DNA from: Ursus arctos
Taxonomy: Eukaryota > Chordata > Mammalia > Carnivora > Ursidae
Direction of reading: 5' to 3'
Assembly: GCF_023065955.2 (NCBI RefSeq)
Contig: NW_026622819.1
Coordinates: 1,376,501-1,440,500, forward strand
DNA: 64,000 nt
This document shows, piece by piece, positions 48,622-59,318 of this stretch. How positions within the stretch are numbered: position 1 is the first letter of the stretch; each line of letters begins with the position of its first letter. Under the pieces are notes generated by a model, which saw nothing but the letters and a program-made list of their open reading frames with translations, was not told the origin of the DNA and did not search any database. The position numbers and the translations under genes are program-made.

Positions 48622-50079
48622 ACTCCAAAACCATTTTCATGAATTCCTCTAATTCGTTTTAGGTTTGACAAAACATTTTACAGATCAAATAATTTGTTTG
48701 CTTTCCTCCCTGCAAACGACCCTCCCGTCCCAGGCACACATCTCCCCACCTTCCTTCCTGTCACACGGTGCTGAACGCGTAAGCCCGTCTTCACAAAGAA
48801 AAGAAAGATGTTCCACTGACGTGAGTGGGCCGTGCCATTTATCACCCAACTTGGGAGAGACTGCGAACGTGCTGGGGGCACAGGATGCGTCTCATGGCAG
48901 ACAGCAGACATGGGTCCGGCAGGGCGATCTCCACGCCCGGGGTGCCCCTTGATGCTGCGGGTGGGGGGCAGGCATGAATGTGTCATTGGGTTCCTGACTG
49001 TCTCAGCAACGCGTTCCGGCTGATTAAGGGGGCAGGGGCCCTGGAGAAGGGTTGGGATGGGCTGCATTGTCTGCTGAGACATGGTAATCCACGGGTTCTG
49101 GGCTCCACCGAGCCCGTGGCACCCTCGCCAGCCTCGTGGCTGTGGACGGCAACAGTGGTCAGAGTGTCTGCAAGCAGTCGGATGGAATCGTCAGTCAGAT
49201 GGGGCCCGAGGGCCCTTTTTAAAGTAAGATAAATACTGTCTGATGGGGAAGAGCTTGTTATGTTTCTCTGATGTGAAAATTATCAGCAGATAGTCACCAG
49301 GTCCCCTCTGGGAATCCCTGTGTCCAGCCAGGCTTTGGGTCAGATCAGTGGCTGGTTTGGAGGTGAAAGGTGCTTATTCTTTCCCAGCCCAGTTCTGAGT
49401 CTGTGGTGGTGACCCAACGGAGATAAGCCACTTGGAGAAAGCACCTTCTTTCCTCCCTCTCATACTTTACATCGCTACTCCCCCCGACCCTGTGGTTGAG
49501 GTTGGCGGTTAGATCCCAGATGTTTCCCGCGGGACTCAGCAGCAGGACGACGAAGAAGAAGGAGTGTAGTGCAGAACCACCAAAGGGAAGGCTTGGCTGG
49601 TTTCCATTTGTTCAGAAAATATTTTTAGGCTACTCTCATGGCCTTATCCAACCAGTGCTTATGAAAGCAAAAGCAGCAGTCTGCCATGACGTATGAACAA
49701 AAGGCTGAATTCTAGCATAATTTCACGTAACTAATTTTAAGTGGGTGCTTGTAATCCCCCGCATTTAGCTAAATTTTCTACTGCTTCCAGCAGGTGTGGC
49801 CAAGTCCCTGTCCCAGGGCCGAACGATGTCATCTCAAGGTTGTTTTTCTCCTTCATCTTACAACTGGAGGTGGGTCCGGAACACAGGCTGGGAAGTCCAC
49901 TGTAGGACAGGGTGAGCCTCCCCTCCCTGCGGCCCCTTTCCCTCCCCAGGACTCCCACACTCCAAACACTTGATGCTGGGCACATGGGTTTTCCCGCACC
50001 CAGCACTCCTGCCACACCAGCTGGAGCTCCTACGATTTAACTCATTTCCGACACTGTCTTCCTGGAGCTGGGGTCGGAT
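48622..50079. other. unassigned DNA
   Basis: No gene or repeat recognised. Confidence 0.4.
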
Positions 50080-50765
50080 CCCACAGATTCGGGCTCAGTC
50101 CCAGGAGACACCCCCACTTCAGACACCAGTCATAAGTAGCAGTTCCCCCAGGTACCTGAGACTTGGTTACAAATCGAAGTTCCCAGGACCCCTTCCCAGG
50201 TTCCATTCATTTGCTGGACTGGCTCACAGAGCACAGAGGGACAGTCACTCACATTTACCAGTTTAGTAAAGGACGTGATAAGGGACAGAGAAGAGCAGCC
50301 AGAAGAGACGCACAGGGTGACTCTGGGAGGGTTCCGAGTTCAGGACCTTCTGTCCCGTGGAGCTGGGGTGCGTGACCATCTCAGTGTGGATGCATTCACC
50401 CCCAGAAGCTCCCAGAACCCTGTGCCATCGGGACTTTATGGAAACTTCCTCATGGAGGCGTGATCATTACCAACTCCATTTCCAGCCCCGTCTTCTCTCT
50501 GGAGTTTGGGGGTTGGTGCTGGAGAGTCCAAGCTTCGAATCATGGTTTGGCCAGCAGCCCCGTCCAGGAGCCACGCAGGAGCCCACCCAGAGTCCGCTCT
50601 AGAACACAAGACGCTCCTAGTGCTGTCATCTCTTGGGGGACTTCAAGGGGTTCAGGAGCCCCGTGCTGGGAGCCAGGGTATGCATTCTGTCCCCCGTCCA
50701 CTTTCAGAAAGAGTCTGCTCATCCCGGAGCCTCAGCCACTGTGAGTAACGGGTCCCACGGATCCC
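50080..50765 (-). mobile_element. ancient LTR-like repeat, another family
   Basis: 'gctggactggctcacagagc', 'tttaccagtttagtaaagga', 'gactttatggaaacttcctc' and 'ggggacttcaaggggttcag' match the reverse strand of a common mammalian ERV-type LTR. In sense direction the 'ttagtaaact' region is where its polyadenylation signal would be. The family name is not assigned. The overlapping frames here are accidental. Confidence 0.45.
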
Positions 50766-52329
50766 CTGGGTCCTCACAATGGCTTTCGTGTTACAAGTCT
50801 TGCTTCTGCTTTTTAAAGCATTTCTCCCAAATGCTTATCAAAAATTCCCTTTGACTATGTAGACCACTGAGCAAAACAACTTCCCGGCCACAAGAATAAA
50901 CACTGCCTCTTAGCAAAAGTCAGTGAAAAAACAAATTTGAGGCGTTAATAACACAAGCCTAATTCAGACAGTGGTATGAAAATTATAATCACTGACACGT
51001 TTTGAAGGACTAATAATATAAAAGATACAAAATATTAAAACAGATATGTCATAGTCAAGTGAGGGGCAGGGAAAGGGAAGAATAATTGTCTTACCAGTGT
51101 TATTTTGAGGAATAGATTCAAAGTGAAGGCTTTCCTCTTAATAAACCTGCCGTTATGGAAAAATGCTGGCAGACGCTAGGCCTCAGTCTCCGCATGTAAG
51201 ACACAGACATTGCATGCGGGGTTCTGGAGGTTTTGTTATAATCTCTCATCTGGGATAAGCATTAAATAATGCAGGAAGTGCAGTATTTTGTGCAAATCAT
51301 CCAATGATTGGTGTTCCTAACACAAACGAAACCCCGTGAACCAATACGGCACGCGTTCTCCCTTGCGGCAGACGTCCACGTGCGGTGTTTAATTCCGACA
51401 GGAGGGAGCGGGGCAAGCTGTGCTCCGGGAGACACGACGCAGGGCCTGGGAAGAGAGAGAAGCTGGGAGACTCATCCCCAGGAGCCTAAGCGGCGTCCCG
51501 ACCGGTTTCTGTGAAGGTTCTTGGCCTCCCCTCGTCAGCAGGGGGGCATTTAACTCCCATTACAGGGAACAAATAATTCCACCTCTTGTCCTTCAGCGAT
51601 TCCACTAAAGACCTGTAAAAAGGTCACGAGAAGGAAATATCCTCCGTCCACTGTTCTAACCAACAGTATGTTGCAAGCGCTACACTTTGGAGCAAACGTC
51701 ATTGGAAAAACTTACAATCCAGTTGTCCGAGTCCCTGGTGAACTCCAGCGTCCAGCAAGAGGTTCGAGGACAGACGCTGGGTGGCAGAGGGACCCTCACT
51801 GTCTGTTTTCGTAGCATGTGTGCTTCCCCCCAGAATGAAATGAAAATGTCCAGTTGTCAAAGGAAGTGGGTGGGGTCACAAGAAATAGGTTTATCCTCCC
51901 ACACATGTTTCAGGTGAAATTCTACTTCCAATAAACCCAGGAGAGATCATCCATTCTTCAAAAAGCCGCAGTTCTTCCTTCTAAGTATTACATGCGGGTT
52001 GATCAAGTAGATAAGGTTTCTTATCTGTCGGGTTTTTCCTCCGTCCCCCCCGATCTTCTCTCTGCTCAGATGGGGACAGGCATCCCTGTTGTAAGCCAAG
52101 ATGAAGGGATGCACGGTGCACCTGTCTGGGGCCAGCCCTCCCCGAACATGCCGTCTGCAGGAAGGACCATGTTGTGTCGAATCCTCTGCCCCTCAGCCCT
52201 TCGGGGCCGCTGCCCGCCGCTCCTCATCCGTGCCCACCACTCCTCGGGCCCCCTGCTCACTGTCATCTCTTCCCTCAGCACCTCCCTGCGAGCGTCAACT
52301 TCCAAAAGAGAAAGTCGGGGTTGATGTTG
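50766..52329. other. unassigned DNA with one MIR scrap
   Basis: 'aggcctcagtctccgcatgt' at 51180 followed by 'ggttctggaggttttgttat' is probably a MIR core (+). Nothing else was recognised. Confidence 0.4.
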
Positions 52330-52822
52330 TGAGTGGGTCGAGTTCAAATGACACATTTCGGTTTTAACCGCGGCTTATGAAGCCACGTGTGTTCCTCTCT
52401 GGGGCTCTGGGAGCATCTGTGCTCCTGGTGTTGGCAGGGTCTAGTCCCTGTGGGGCAGGATGGGGCTCGCCCTGCTCTTGCTGGCTGTCAAACAGGGTCC
52501 GCCGCGGCTCCCAGAGGCCTGCCCGCATTCCGTGGCTCAGGACACTCGTCCTTCACCTCCAACCCAGCAATGGTGGGTGAAGATCCTCTTCTGTTTTGAA
52601 TCCCCCTTCTTCTTCCATGTCGTCTCTGACTCCTTCTCCACGCTCAGAGACTCGTGCACCAAGGTCACATGAGGCCGAGCCAGAAAGTCCCGGGTGAGGT
52701 CCTGTTCAGATCAGCGACCCTACATCCGTTTGCACACAGACCACGTGGCATAAGCGTCCGCAGGTCCTGGGACTGGGGTCAGGATGAGGACATCTTTGAG
52801 CCAGCACTATTCTGCCTGCCAC
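52330..52822 (-). mobile_element. MLT1-type LTR, reverse orientation
   Basis: Reverse complement reads 'cagaatagtgctggctcaaa', 'gatgtcctcatcctgacccc' and later 'cacggaatgcgggcaggcct', in the order expected of MLT1-class LTRs. It is a solo LTR with several gained CpGs. Confidence 0.6.
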
Positions 52823-52959
52823 GATATGCGACCCTCAGGCGAGAGATGGGATAGATGAAAATGCATTCAGATCCAGAAAAGGGAACCAGAAGACACCGGA
52901 ACAGTACCTTTTTGTACACGACTTTGGCTTCTGTTCCCTGTTTTCATGAAGGAAACCGC
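52823..52959. other. short unassigned spacer
   Basis: Nothing recognised. Confidence 0.4.
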
Positions 52960-53245
52960 TATGTGACCTTCAGCAAGTTGCTTCTTGATTTTTCTCTATT
53001 GTTCTTCTGTTTTTAGTTTCATTGATTTCTACTCTCTATGATTTCCTTCCTTCTGTTTGCTTTGGACTTGTTTTGCTTTTCCTTCCCTGGTTGTTGAAGT
53101 GAGGAGACCTTTCTTCTTTCCTGGTGGATGCCTTAGCGCTACAAATTTTCCCCTCGGCACTGCTGTAACTGTTTTCCATGAATTTGGTTACTTGCATTTT
53201 TATTTTTATTCAGTTCAATGCTCCTTTTATGTGTGTATATATATG
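52960..53245 (-). mobile_element. older L1 ORF2 fragment, reverse orientation
   Basis: 'tttcattgatttctactctc', 'tgatttccttccttctgttt' and 'gccttagcgctacaaatttt' are, in reverse, the L1 ORF2 N-terminal RT region. It stops at about 53240 where the carnivore-type L1 3' end begins. Confidence 0.75.
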
Positions 53246-54640
53246 CATACATCTATATTATTTATTTAAATCGTACTTCGTTAACATAGAGTGACATATT
53301 GGTTACTGGAGTGGAATTTAGTGATTCATCGCTTACATACAACACCCAGTGCTCATCACAACAAGTGTCCTCCTTAATGCCCATCCCCCACCTAGCCATC
53401 CCCCCCATCAACTCTCAGTTTGTTCTCTGTCATTAAGAGTCTCTTATGGCTTGTTTCCCTCTTTCCTCTTTTTCTTTTCCCCCTTCCGTATGTTCCTCTA
53501 TTTTCTTTCTTAAATTCCACATATGAGTGAGGTTTATGGTATTTGTCTTTCTCTGACTGACTTACTGCACTTAACATGATACACCCTAGCCCCGTCCATG
53601 TCATTGCAAATGAGAAGATTTGGCTGAGTAATGGCTGAGTAATATTCCATTGTACTTTTACACCACATCTTCTTTATCTATCCATCTGTCGATGGACATC
53701 TGGGCTCTTTCCACAGTTTGGCTATTGTGGACAATGCTGCTATGAACATTGGGGTGCAGGTGTCCCTTCGGATCACTACAGTTGTATCTTTGGGGTAAAT
53801 ACTTAGTAGTGCAACTGCTGGGTCATACGATAGCTCTATTTTTCACTTTTTGAGGCACCTCCATACTGTTTTCCAGAGTGGCTGCCCCAGTTTGCATTCC
53901 CACCAACAGTGCAAGAGGGTTCCCCTTTCTCCGCATCCTCACCAACATCTAGTAATCTGTTAATTTTAGCCATTCTGCCAGGTGTGAGGTGGGCTCTCAC
54001 TGTGGTTCTGATCTGCATTTCCCTGAGGCTGAGTGATGTGGAGCGTCTCATCTGTCTGTTGGCTGTCTGCATGTCTCCTTTGGGTGTTGAGTTTGGTAAG
54101 TTCTTTATAGATTTTGGATACTAGTCCTTTATCTGATAAGACATTTGTAAATATCTTCCCCCATTTTGTAGTCTCCCTTTTAGTTTTGTTGACGGTTTCC
54201 TTTGTTGTGAAGAAGCTTTTTATCTTGATGAAGTTCCGGCTGTTCTTTTTTGCTTTTGTTTCCCTTGCCTCTAGGGACATGTCTAGTAAGTGTCTGCAGC
54301 CAAGGTGGAAGAGTTCTCCTCTAAGATTTTGATGGTTTCCTATCTCACTTTTAGGTCTGTCATCCATTTTGAAAGTATTTTTGTTTATGGTGTAAGAAAG
54401 TATCCAGTTCTTTCTTCTGCATGTTGCTGTCCAGTTTTCCCAACACTGTTTGTTGAAGACAAATTTCCATTGAATGTTCTTTCCTGCTTTGTTGAAGATG
54501 AGTTGACCATAGAGTTGTGGGTCCATTTCTGGGTTCTCTATTCTGTTCCATTGATCTATGTGTCTGTTTTTGTGCCAGTACCATGCTGTCTTTATGATCA
54601 CAACTTTGTAATAGAGCTTGGAATCTGGAAACTAAAGACA
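53246..54640 (-). mobile_element. carnivore-type L1, 3' 1.4 kb, reverse orientation
   Basis: From the 3' end: 'gtggaatttagtgattcatc', 'acacccagtgctcatcacaa', 'agagtctcttatggcttgtt', 'tccacatatgagtgaggttt', 'tggctattgtggacaatgct', 'ctgggttctctattctgttc'. The copy is 5'-truncated near 54640. There it meets L1 sequence in the opposite orientation, with no spacer that I can see. Confidence 0.9.
53966..54601 (-). pseudogene. L1 ORF2 C-terminal remnant, 211 codons open
   Basis: The longest continuous L1 frame in the window. It starts with IIKTAWYWHKNRHIDQWNRI, continues through MDPQLYGQLIFNKAGKNIQW and NWTATCRRKNWIL, and ends in the C-terminal domain with [15 protein letters not shown]. These are ORF2p sequences C-terminal to the reverse transcriptase. 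The upstream RT and endonuclease are not present in this orientation, so the frame cannot give a working enzyme. Confidence 0.9.
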
Positions 54641-54648
54641 CCTGCAGA

Positions 54649-55176
54649 TTGGAAGTGAGGGGATGGAGAACCATCTATCATGCAAATGGACATCCAAAGA
54701 AAGCCAGAGTAGCCATACTTATATCAGATAAACTAGATTTTAAAACAAAGACTGTAACAAGAGATGAAGAAGGGCACTCTATCATAATTAAGAGGTCTAT
54801 CCATCAGGAACATCTAACGGTTGTAAATATTTATGTCCCCAGCTTGGGAGGACCCAAATATATGAATCAGTTAATAATAAACATAAAGAAACTCATTGAT
54901 AACAGGAGGGACTTTAACACTGCACTCACAGCAACGGACAGATCATCTAAGCAGAAAATCAACAAAGAAACAATGGCTTTGAATGACACACTGGACCAGA
55001 TGGACTTCACAGATATATTCAGAGCATTCCACCTAAAGCAACAAAATACACATTTTTCTCCAGTGCACATGGAACATTCTCCAGAACAGACCATATACTG
55101 GGTCACAAATCAGGTCTCAACAAGTACAGAAAGACTGGGATCATACCGTGCATCTTTTCTGACCACAACACTGTGA
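54649..55176 (+). pseudogene. L1 ORF2 endonuclease remnant with a frameshift
   Basis: 175 codons open. The first two thirds read as L1 endonuclease (ARVAILISDKLDFKTKTVTR, HLTVVNIYVPS, RDFNTAL, ALNDTLDQMDFTDIFRAFH). After the FRAFH stretch a one-base loss at about 55030, relative to the remembered consensus, shifts the frame. The catalytic stretch FSRTDHIL is then readable only in the neighbouring frame, near 55075-55100. The domain is therefore inactive although its key residues survive in the DNA. Confidence 0.8.
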
Positions 55177-55397
55177 AAGTGGAAGTCAACCACAAGAAAA
55201 AATCTGGAAAGACCACAAATACATGGAGGTTAAAGAATATCCTACTAAAGAATGAATAGGTTAACCAGGAAATTAAAGAAGAATTTAAAAAATACATGGA
55301 AACAAATGAAAATGAAAACACAACAGTACAGAAACCTCGGGATGCAGCAAAGGTGGTCACAAGAGGAAACTATCGAGCAATACAAGCCTTTCTCAAG

Positions 55398-55532
55398 AAA
55401 CAAGAAAGGTAAAAATTAAAAAAAAAACAACCAAATACAAGGAAAGCTGACTGAGCTAATTACAAGTAAAGGATTAAAAAATTAACCTATTGAATAGTTT
55501 TTGATATAAAAAAAAAAACAAACAAGAAAGGT
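55398..55532 (+). mobile_element. 109-base A-tailed insertion with 13-base target-site duplication
   Basis: 'aaacaagaaaggt' occurs at 55398-55410 and 55520-55532. If one copy and the 109 bases between are removed, the L1 reading 'caagaaaggtctcaaatac' is continuous. The insert begins with an A-rich stretch, contains 'ggaaagctgactgagctaat' and ends 'gatataaaaaaaaaaac'. The shape (short body, A-tail, duplicated target) is that of L1-driven retrotransposition of a small RNA. The source RNA was not recognised. Confidence 0.8.
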
Positions 55533-57770
55533 CTCAAATACGTAACTTAACCTTATACCTAAAGGAGCTAGAAAAGAAACAGCAAATAAAGCCTAAACCC
55601 AGCAGAAGAACATTAGAGCAGAAATAAACAATACAGAAACAAACAAATAGAAAAGATCAATGAAACGAAGAGCTGGTTCTTCAAAAGAATCAGTAAAATT
55701 GACAACCCCCTAGCTTGATTTATCAAAAAGAAAAGAGAAAGCACCCACATAGGTAAAATCAAGAATGAAAGAGGACAGATCACAACTGACACCACAGAAA
55801 TACAAATAATTGTAAGAGAATGTTACGAGCAATTATATACCAACAAACTGGGCAATGTGGAAGAAATGGATAAATTCCTAGAAACCTACAAACTACCAAA
55901 ACTGAAACAGGAAGAAATAGAAAATTCGAACGACCGACAACCAGCAAAGAAATTGAATCAGTAATCAAAACACTCCCGAGAAACCAAAGTCGAGGGCTGG
56001 ACGGCTCCCAGGGGAAGTCTACCAGACACTTAAGAAAGGGTTAATACCTATTCTTCTCAAACTGTTAAAAAAACAAACACACAGAAATGGAAAGAAAACT
56101 TCCAAACTCATTTTATGAAGCAAGTTCCATTTTTCAAAGAGAATTCTCTCGAGCAATTTATGAAAAACATGAAGCAACATGACCACCGAGTTTAACCCAA
56201 TAACACAAAGTTGGTTTTTACTTGAAAACCAGTTAATATAATTCACTATCTTAACAGAATAAAGATCACGAAGAAAATGATCTTCTCCATAGATGCAGAA
56301 AAGACCTTCGACGAACCTCGGCACCTTTTCTTGTGATAAGCAGCCAGCAAGCGAAGACTAGAAAGGAGCTTCCTCAGCCTGCTGAAGGGCATCGGAAAAT
56401 AAACACGCACCATGATGGAGGCGGAACGGGAGTTGCTGATGCTCCGAAGCTGGGAACGGGGCCTGTCTGCCCTCAGCACTGCTTGCACTGCTGGATTCTG
56501 AGTGTGCAGAGACCAGACACAGCGGTCCACAAGCGTGGAATCCGCAGGACGGACAAAGGAAACAGCGCAACACAGCGGTGAGCCAGAACAGACACACTCA
56601 CAGAGCCAACTTACTAGTTGACAAAGGTGCTACAGTAATTCAGTGGCACCGAACTGAGGGCCCATCTGCAGGGATAAAGGTGAAACTTGAACTCCACTTC
56701 ACATCATTCTCAAATATTAATTGAGATTGATCGTAGACCTAAACTTAGAAGCTATATAATTTCCAGAGGAAATCTCAAGAGAGCATCTTCATGACCTGAA
56801 TGTATACAAAAATTTCCTAGAAGAGACACCAAAATAAGAAACAAAAGATTATGCAGAATTACAATACACCAAAAAAAAAAAAAAAACCCCACAAAACAGA
56901 CCAAGGTCATCAAAATATATCAAACAGAATCAGTAGGGCAGAGACCAGGAAAATACTTGCATGACATACATCTGATAAGAGGCTGGTATCCATAACATGG
57001 AAGGGATTTCACAACATAGCAATAAAAAACAAACAATCTAATACAAAAAATAAAACAACTTGAAATGACACTTTACAATCATCACTTGGCCAACAATTCC
57101 ACGGAAAGATGTTCAACACCATTTTTTAAAAAATCAGGGACACGCGAATTACAACTATAATGAGCACACCACATGGACTTTAGAATCGCAAGAAAAGAAA
57201 AAAGACCAGCGTTCGAGCAGGTGCAACGACGGCTCTCCCGCTCCGCTCTGGGGAGGAGAGAATGGGAGAAGACATGCGGCCGACACACTCAGCAGCGACC
57301 CTGCTGCATATTTACCCACAGAAGGACACATCTGTTTTGGCAAAAGGGCTTGCACAAAGTTCACAGCAGGTGATTCATAAGAGCCTCTAACAGAAACAGC
57401 CCAAACGTTCCCAAAGAGAGCAGCGGGCAGACCGACTGTGTGCGTTCACAGGACGGAGTGAGGAAGGGGCAGCAGTGCAACAACCCCCTTCTCCAGTGGG
57501 GACGCGGGCGGAGCGGACCTCGCGGGAGGACTCCCACCACGGACCCATCACATGGTTCTCCAACAGGTGAGGCTAATCTACAGTCACAAAACCCAGAGCA
57601 GTTTGCTGGGGGTTTGAGGGCTGGCTGTGAGGCGTGGAAGGGGACTTTCGGAGGCACCAGGAATGGTCGATATATTTATGGGTTCGTGGGTACGTGCAGC
57701 TGTCAAACTCCATCAGATTATACACGTAGGATTTGTGCATCTCCCTGTATGTAAATTGTAAGCAAAAACG

Positions 57771-58269
57771 AAGAAAGCCTGCAAATATTGAACTCTGAGC
57801 ACACGCTCGCTTTCATCACCTCTACGGGTGAAATCTCTGAAACTTTTTTGCGTACATTCTAGGCCTCAGCAAAGGAACAGCCGTCCGGAGGATGGTGGAA
57901 GCTAGTGCCTCCCTGTTGGACTGGAGCTACAGAAATTGAAGAGGAAAACACTAGGACGTTTCCTGTGTTTTCAGACTGGAATCAGAGGCGTCATCAGCAA
58001 ACTCATGATTCTGGTTTTATAGCTGGAGAAATGCAGATACGGATTTATGCACCTGTTTCTTCGTCCTGTGTGCTTCTTTCCTGGCTTTGTCTGCCGAGAG
58101 AGTCTGAGGGTGGTGATGCGTCTGTGGTGATGACACTCCTGCCATTAGGTCTCAATTTTCGATCACTTTCTCCCCTGAAAAGAAACAGGGAGCTTGTAGA
58201 ACAGACGGATCCAGCCTGAGGCCAGGAAAGCCCAGAGCACCTTGTTTTCCAGAAAGTCTGAAATGGCCC
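57771..58269. other. unassigned DNA
   Basis: No gene or repeat recognised. The 104-codon frame 57905-58219 has no known motif. Confidence 0.4.
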
Positions 58270-58740
58270 CCAAATTAGAAGGACTCCTCCAATCGTGCAT
58301 TACTTTGTAACGAATCACCTTAAAACGTAGTTGCCTGGAGCAACCACTGGTTATCATGTCCCGTGTTCTGTGGGTGACTGGCTGGATTGGAAGGTTCTCA
58401 TTTGGGGTCTTTGATGAGACAGCAATTAGTTGCCAAGTGGGGGTTGGAGATGCTTTGTTCCCAAATTGCACAAACACTGCCTTAGATTTCATTCTCATGC
58501 TGGTGGGACTGATGGCCAGTAGACAGTGGCCAAAGCTGAGGACTTACATTCATGTTCAAGGGGAAGGGGCGGGGAAGGGACATGCCTGTGAGCTTGGGCC
58601 TGTCCCTTTTGTCAGAAGCAGTGAGGCACCTGGAAAGCCCCAACGGCACTCGTCTGGCATAGATCGGCTGGAGCTGCTGTCTCGGAGAATTGTAGCTGCA
58701 GGCAATGTGGGGTCTGCAGAGTTTTCTCTGTAACGGGCCA
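58270..58740 (-). mobile_element. ancient LTR (ERVL/MaLR type), copy 3
   Basis: 'ttactttgtaacgaatcacc', 'tcccgtgttctgtgggtgac', 'tttgatgagacagcaattag' and 'acattcatgttcaaggggaa' match the same family as copies 1 and 2. Frames of up to 178 codons across it are accidental. Confidence 0.5.
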
Positions 58741-58829
58741 GGGAAGGGAGAAGGAAGACCCATCGGTGGCATGGGGGGTAACCGACCAACCGGGGCCTGC
58801 CTCGCCCGATAGTCGAAGAAGCTGGTAAT
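58741..58829. other. short unassigned spacer
   Basis: Nothing recognised. Confidence 0.4.
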
Positions 58830-59318
58830 ATTCCTAACATTTGTGACAACATGGATGAGCCTGGAGGACAGTATGTTGAGTGAAAGAATCCAGACACAGA
58901 AGGACAAATACCACACGATCCCACTTCTATGAGGAAACGAAACTAGTTGGGCCGGGAAACAGACAGTGGGATGGTCACCAGGGCCGGGGGCGGGGAGACG
59001 GGAGGTGCTCGGGGACACAGAGGCGCCGTCGTGCGAGACGAAGGAGTCTCGCAGACCCGCTGCTCACATACCCTGCACTTCGCAACACTGTTTCCTGTGC
59101 TCAAACGTTGGCCGCGGGGGTAGATTCCACACCAGATAGTAACAGTAAGGGCAACAGTGTGGCGGGAGGAAACTCACGTGGGTGACGGATGTGTTCCTGG
59201 AGTAGCTTATGGTGACTTTCACGGTGTGTGTCTACCTCCAACCTGACCAGTCGCATACCTTAAATGTGTGCGGCTTTTTGATGTCAACTGTACTTCAATA
59301 AAATGGTTTTACAAAGCC
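58830..59318 (+). mobile_element. L1M-type 3' UTR fragment
   Basis: 'tgtgacaacatggatgagcc', 'cagacacagaaggacaaata', 'aaaccttaaatgtgtgcgg'-like end ('cataccttaaatgtgtgcgg') and 'gtacttcaataaaatggttt' follow the L1MA/MB 3' UTR order, including a terminal polyadenylation signal near 59300. It is GC-shifted, with many CpGs in the middle. Confidence 0.75.

Larger units (their letters stand above)
54641..57770 (+). mobile_element. L1 ORF2 to 3' UTR, plus orientation, possibly composite
   Basis: Starts inside the endonuclease region at 'gaagtgaggggatggagaac'. It runs through the EN domain, the RT N-terminal part (55.5-56.1 kb, well preserved), a more diverged RT and C-terminal part (56.1-57.2 kb) and an L1M-type 3' UTR ending 'gtcaaactccatcagattat' and 'ctgtatgtaaattgtaagc' near 57765. 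The left part resembles the younger carnivore L1 and the right part looks older, so two copies may be joined around 56.1-56.3 kb. Deletions, stops and a 109-base insertion break ORF2. Confidence 0.8.
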
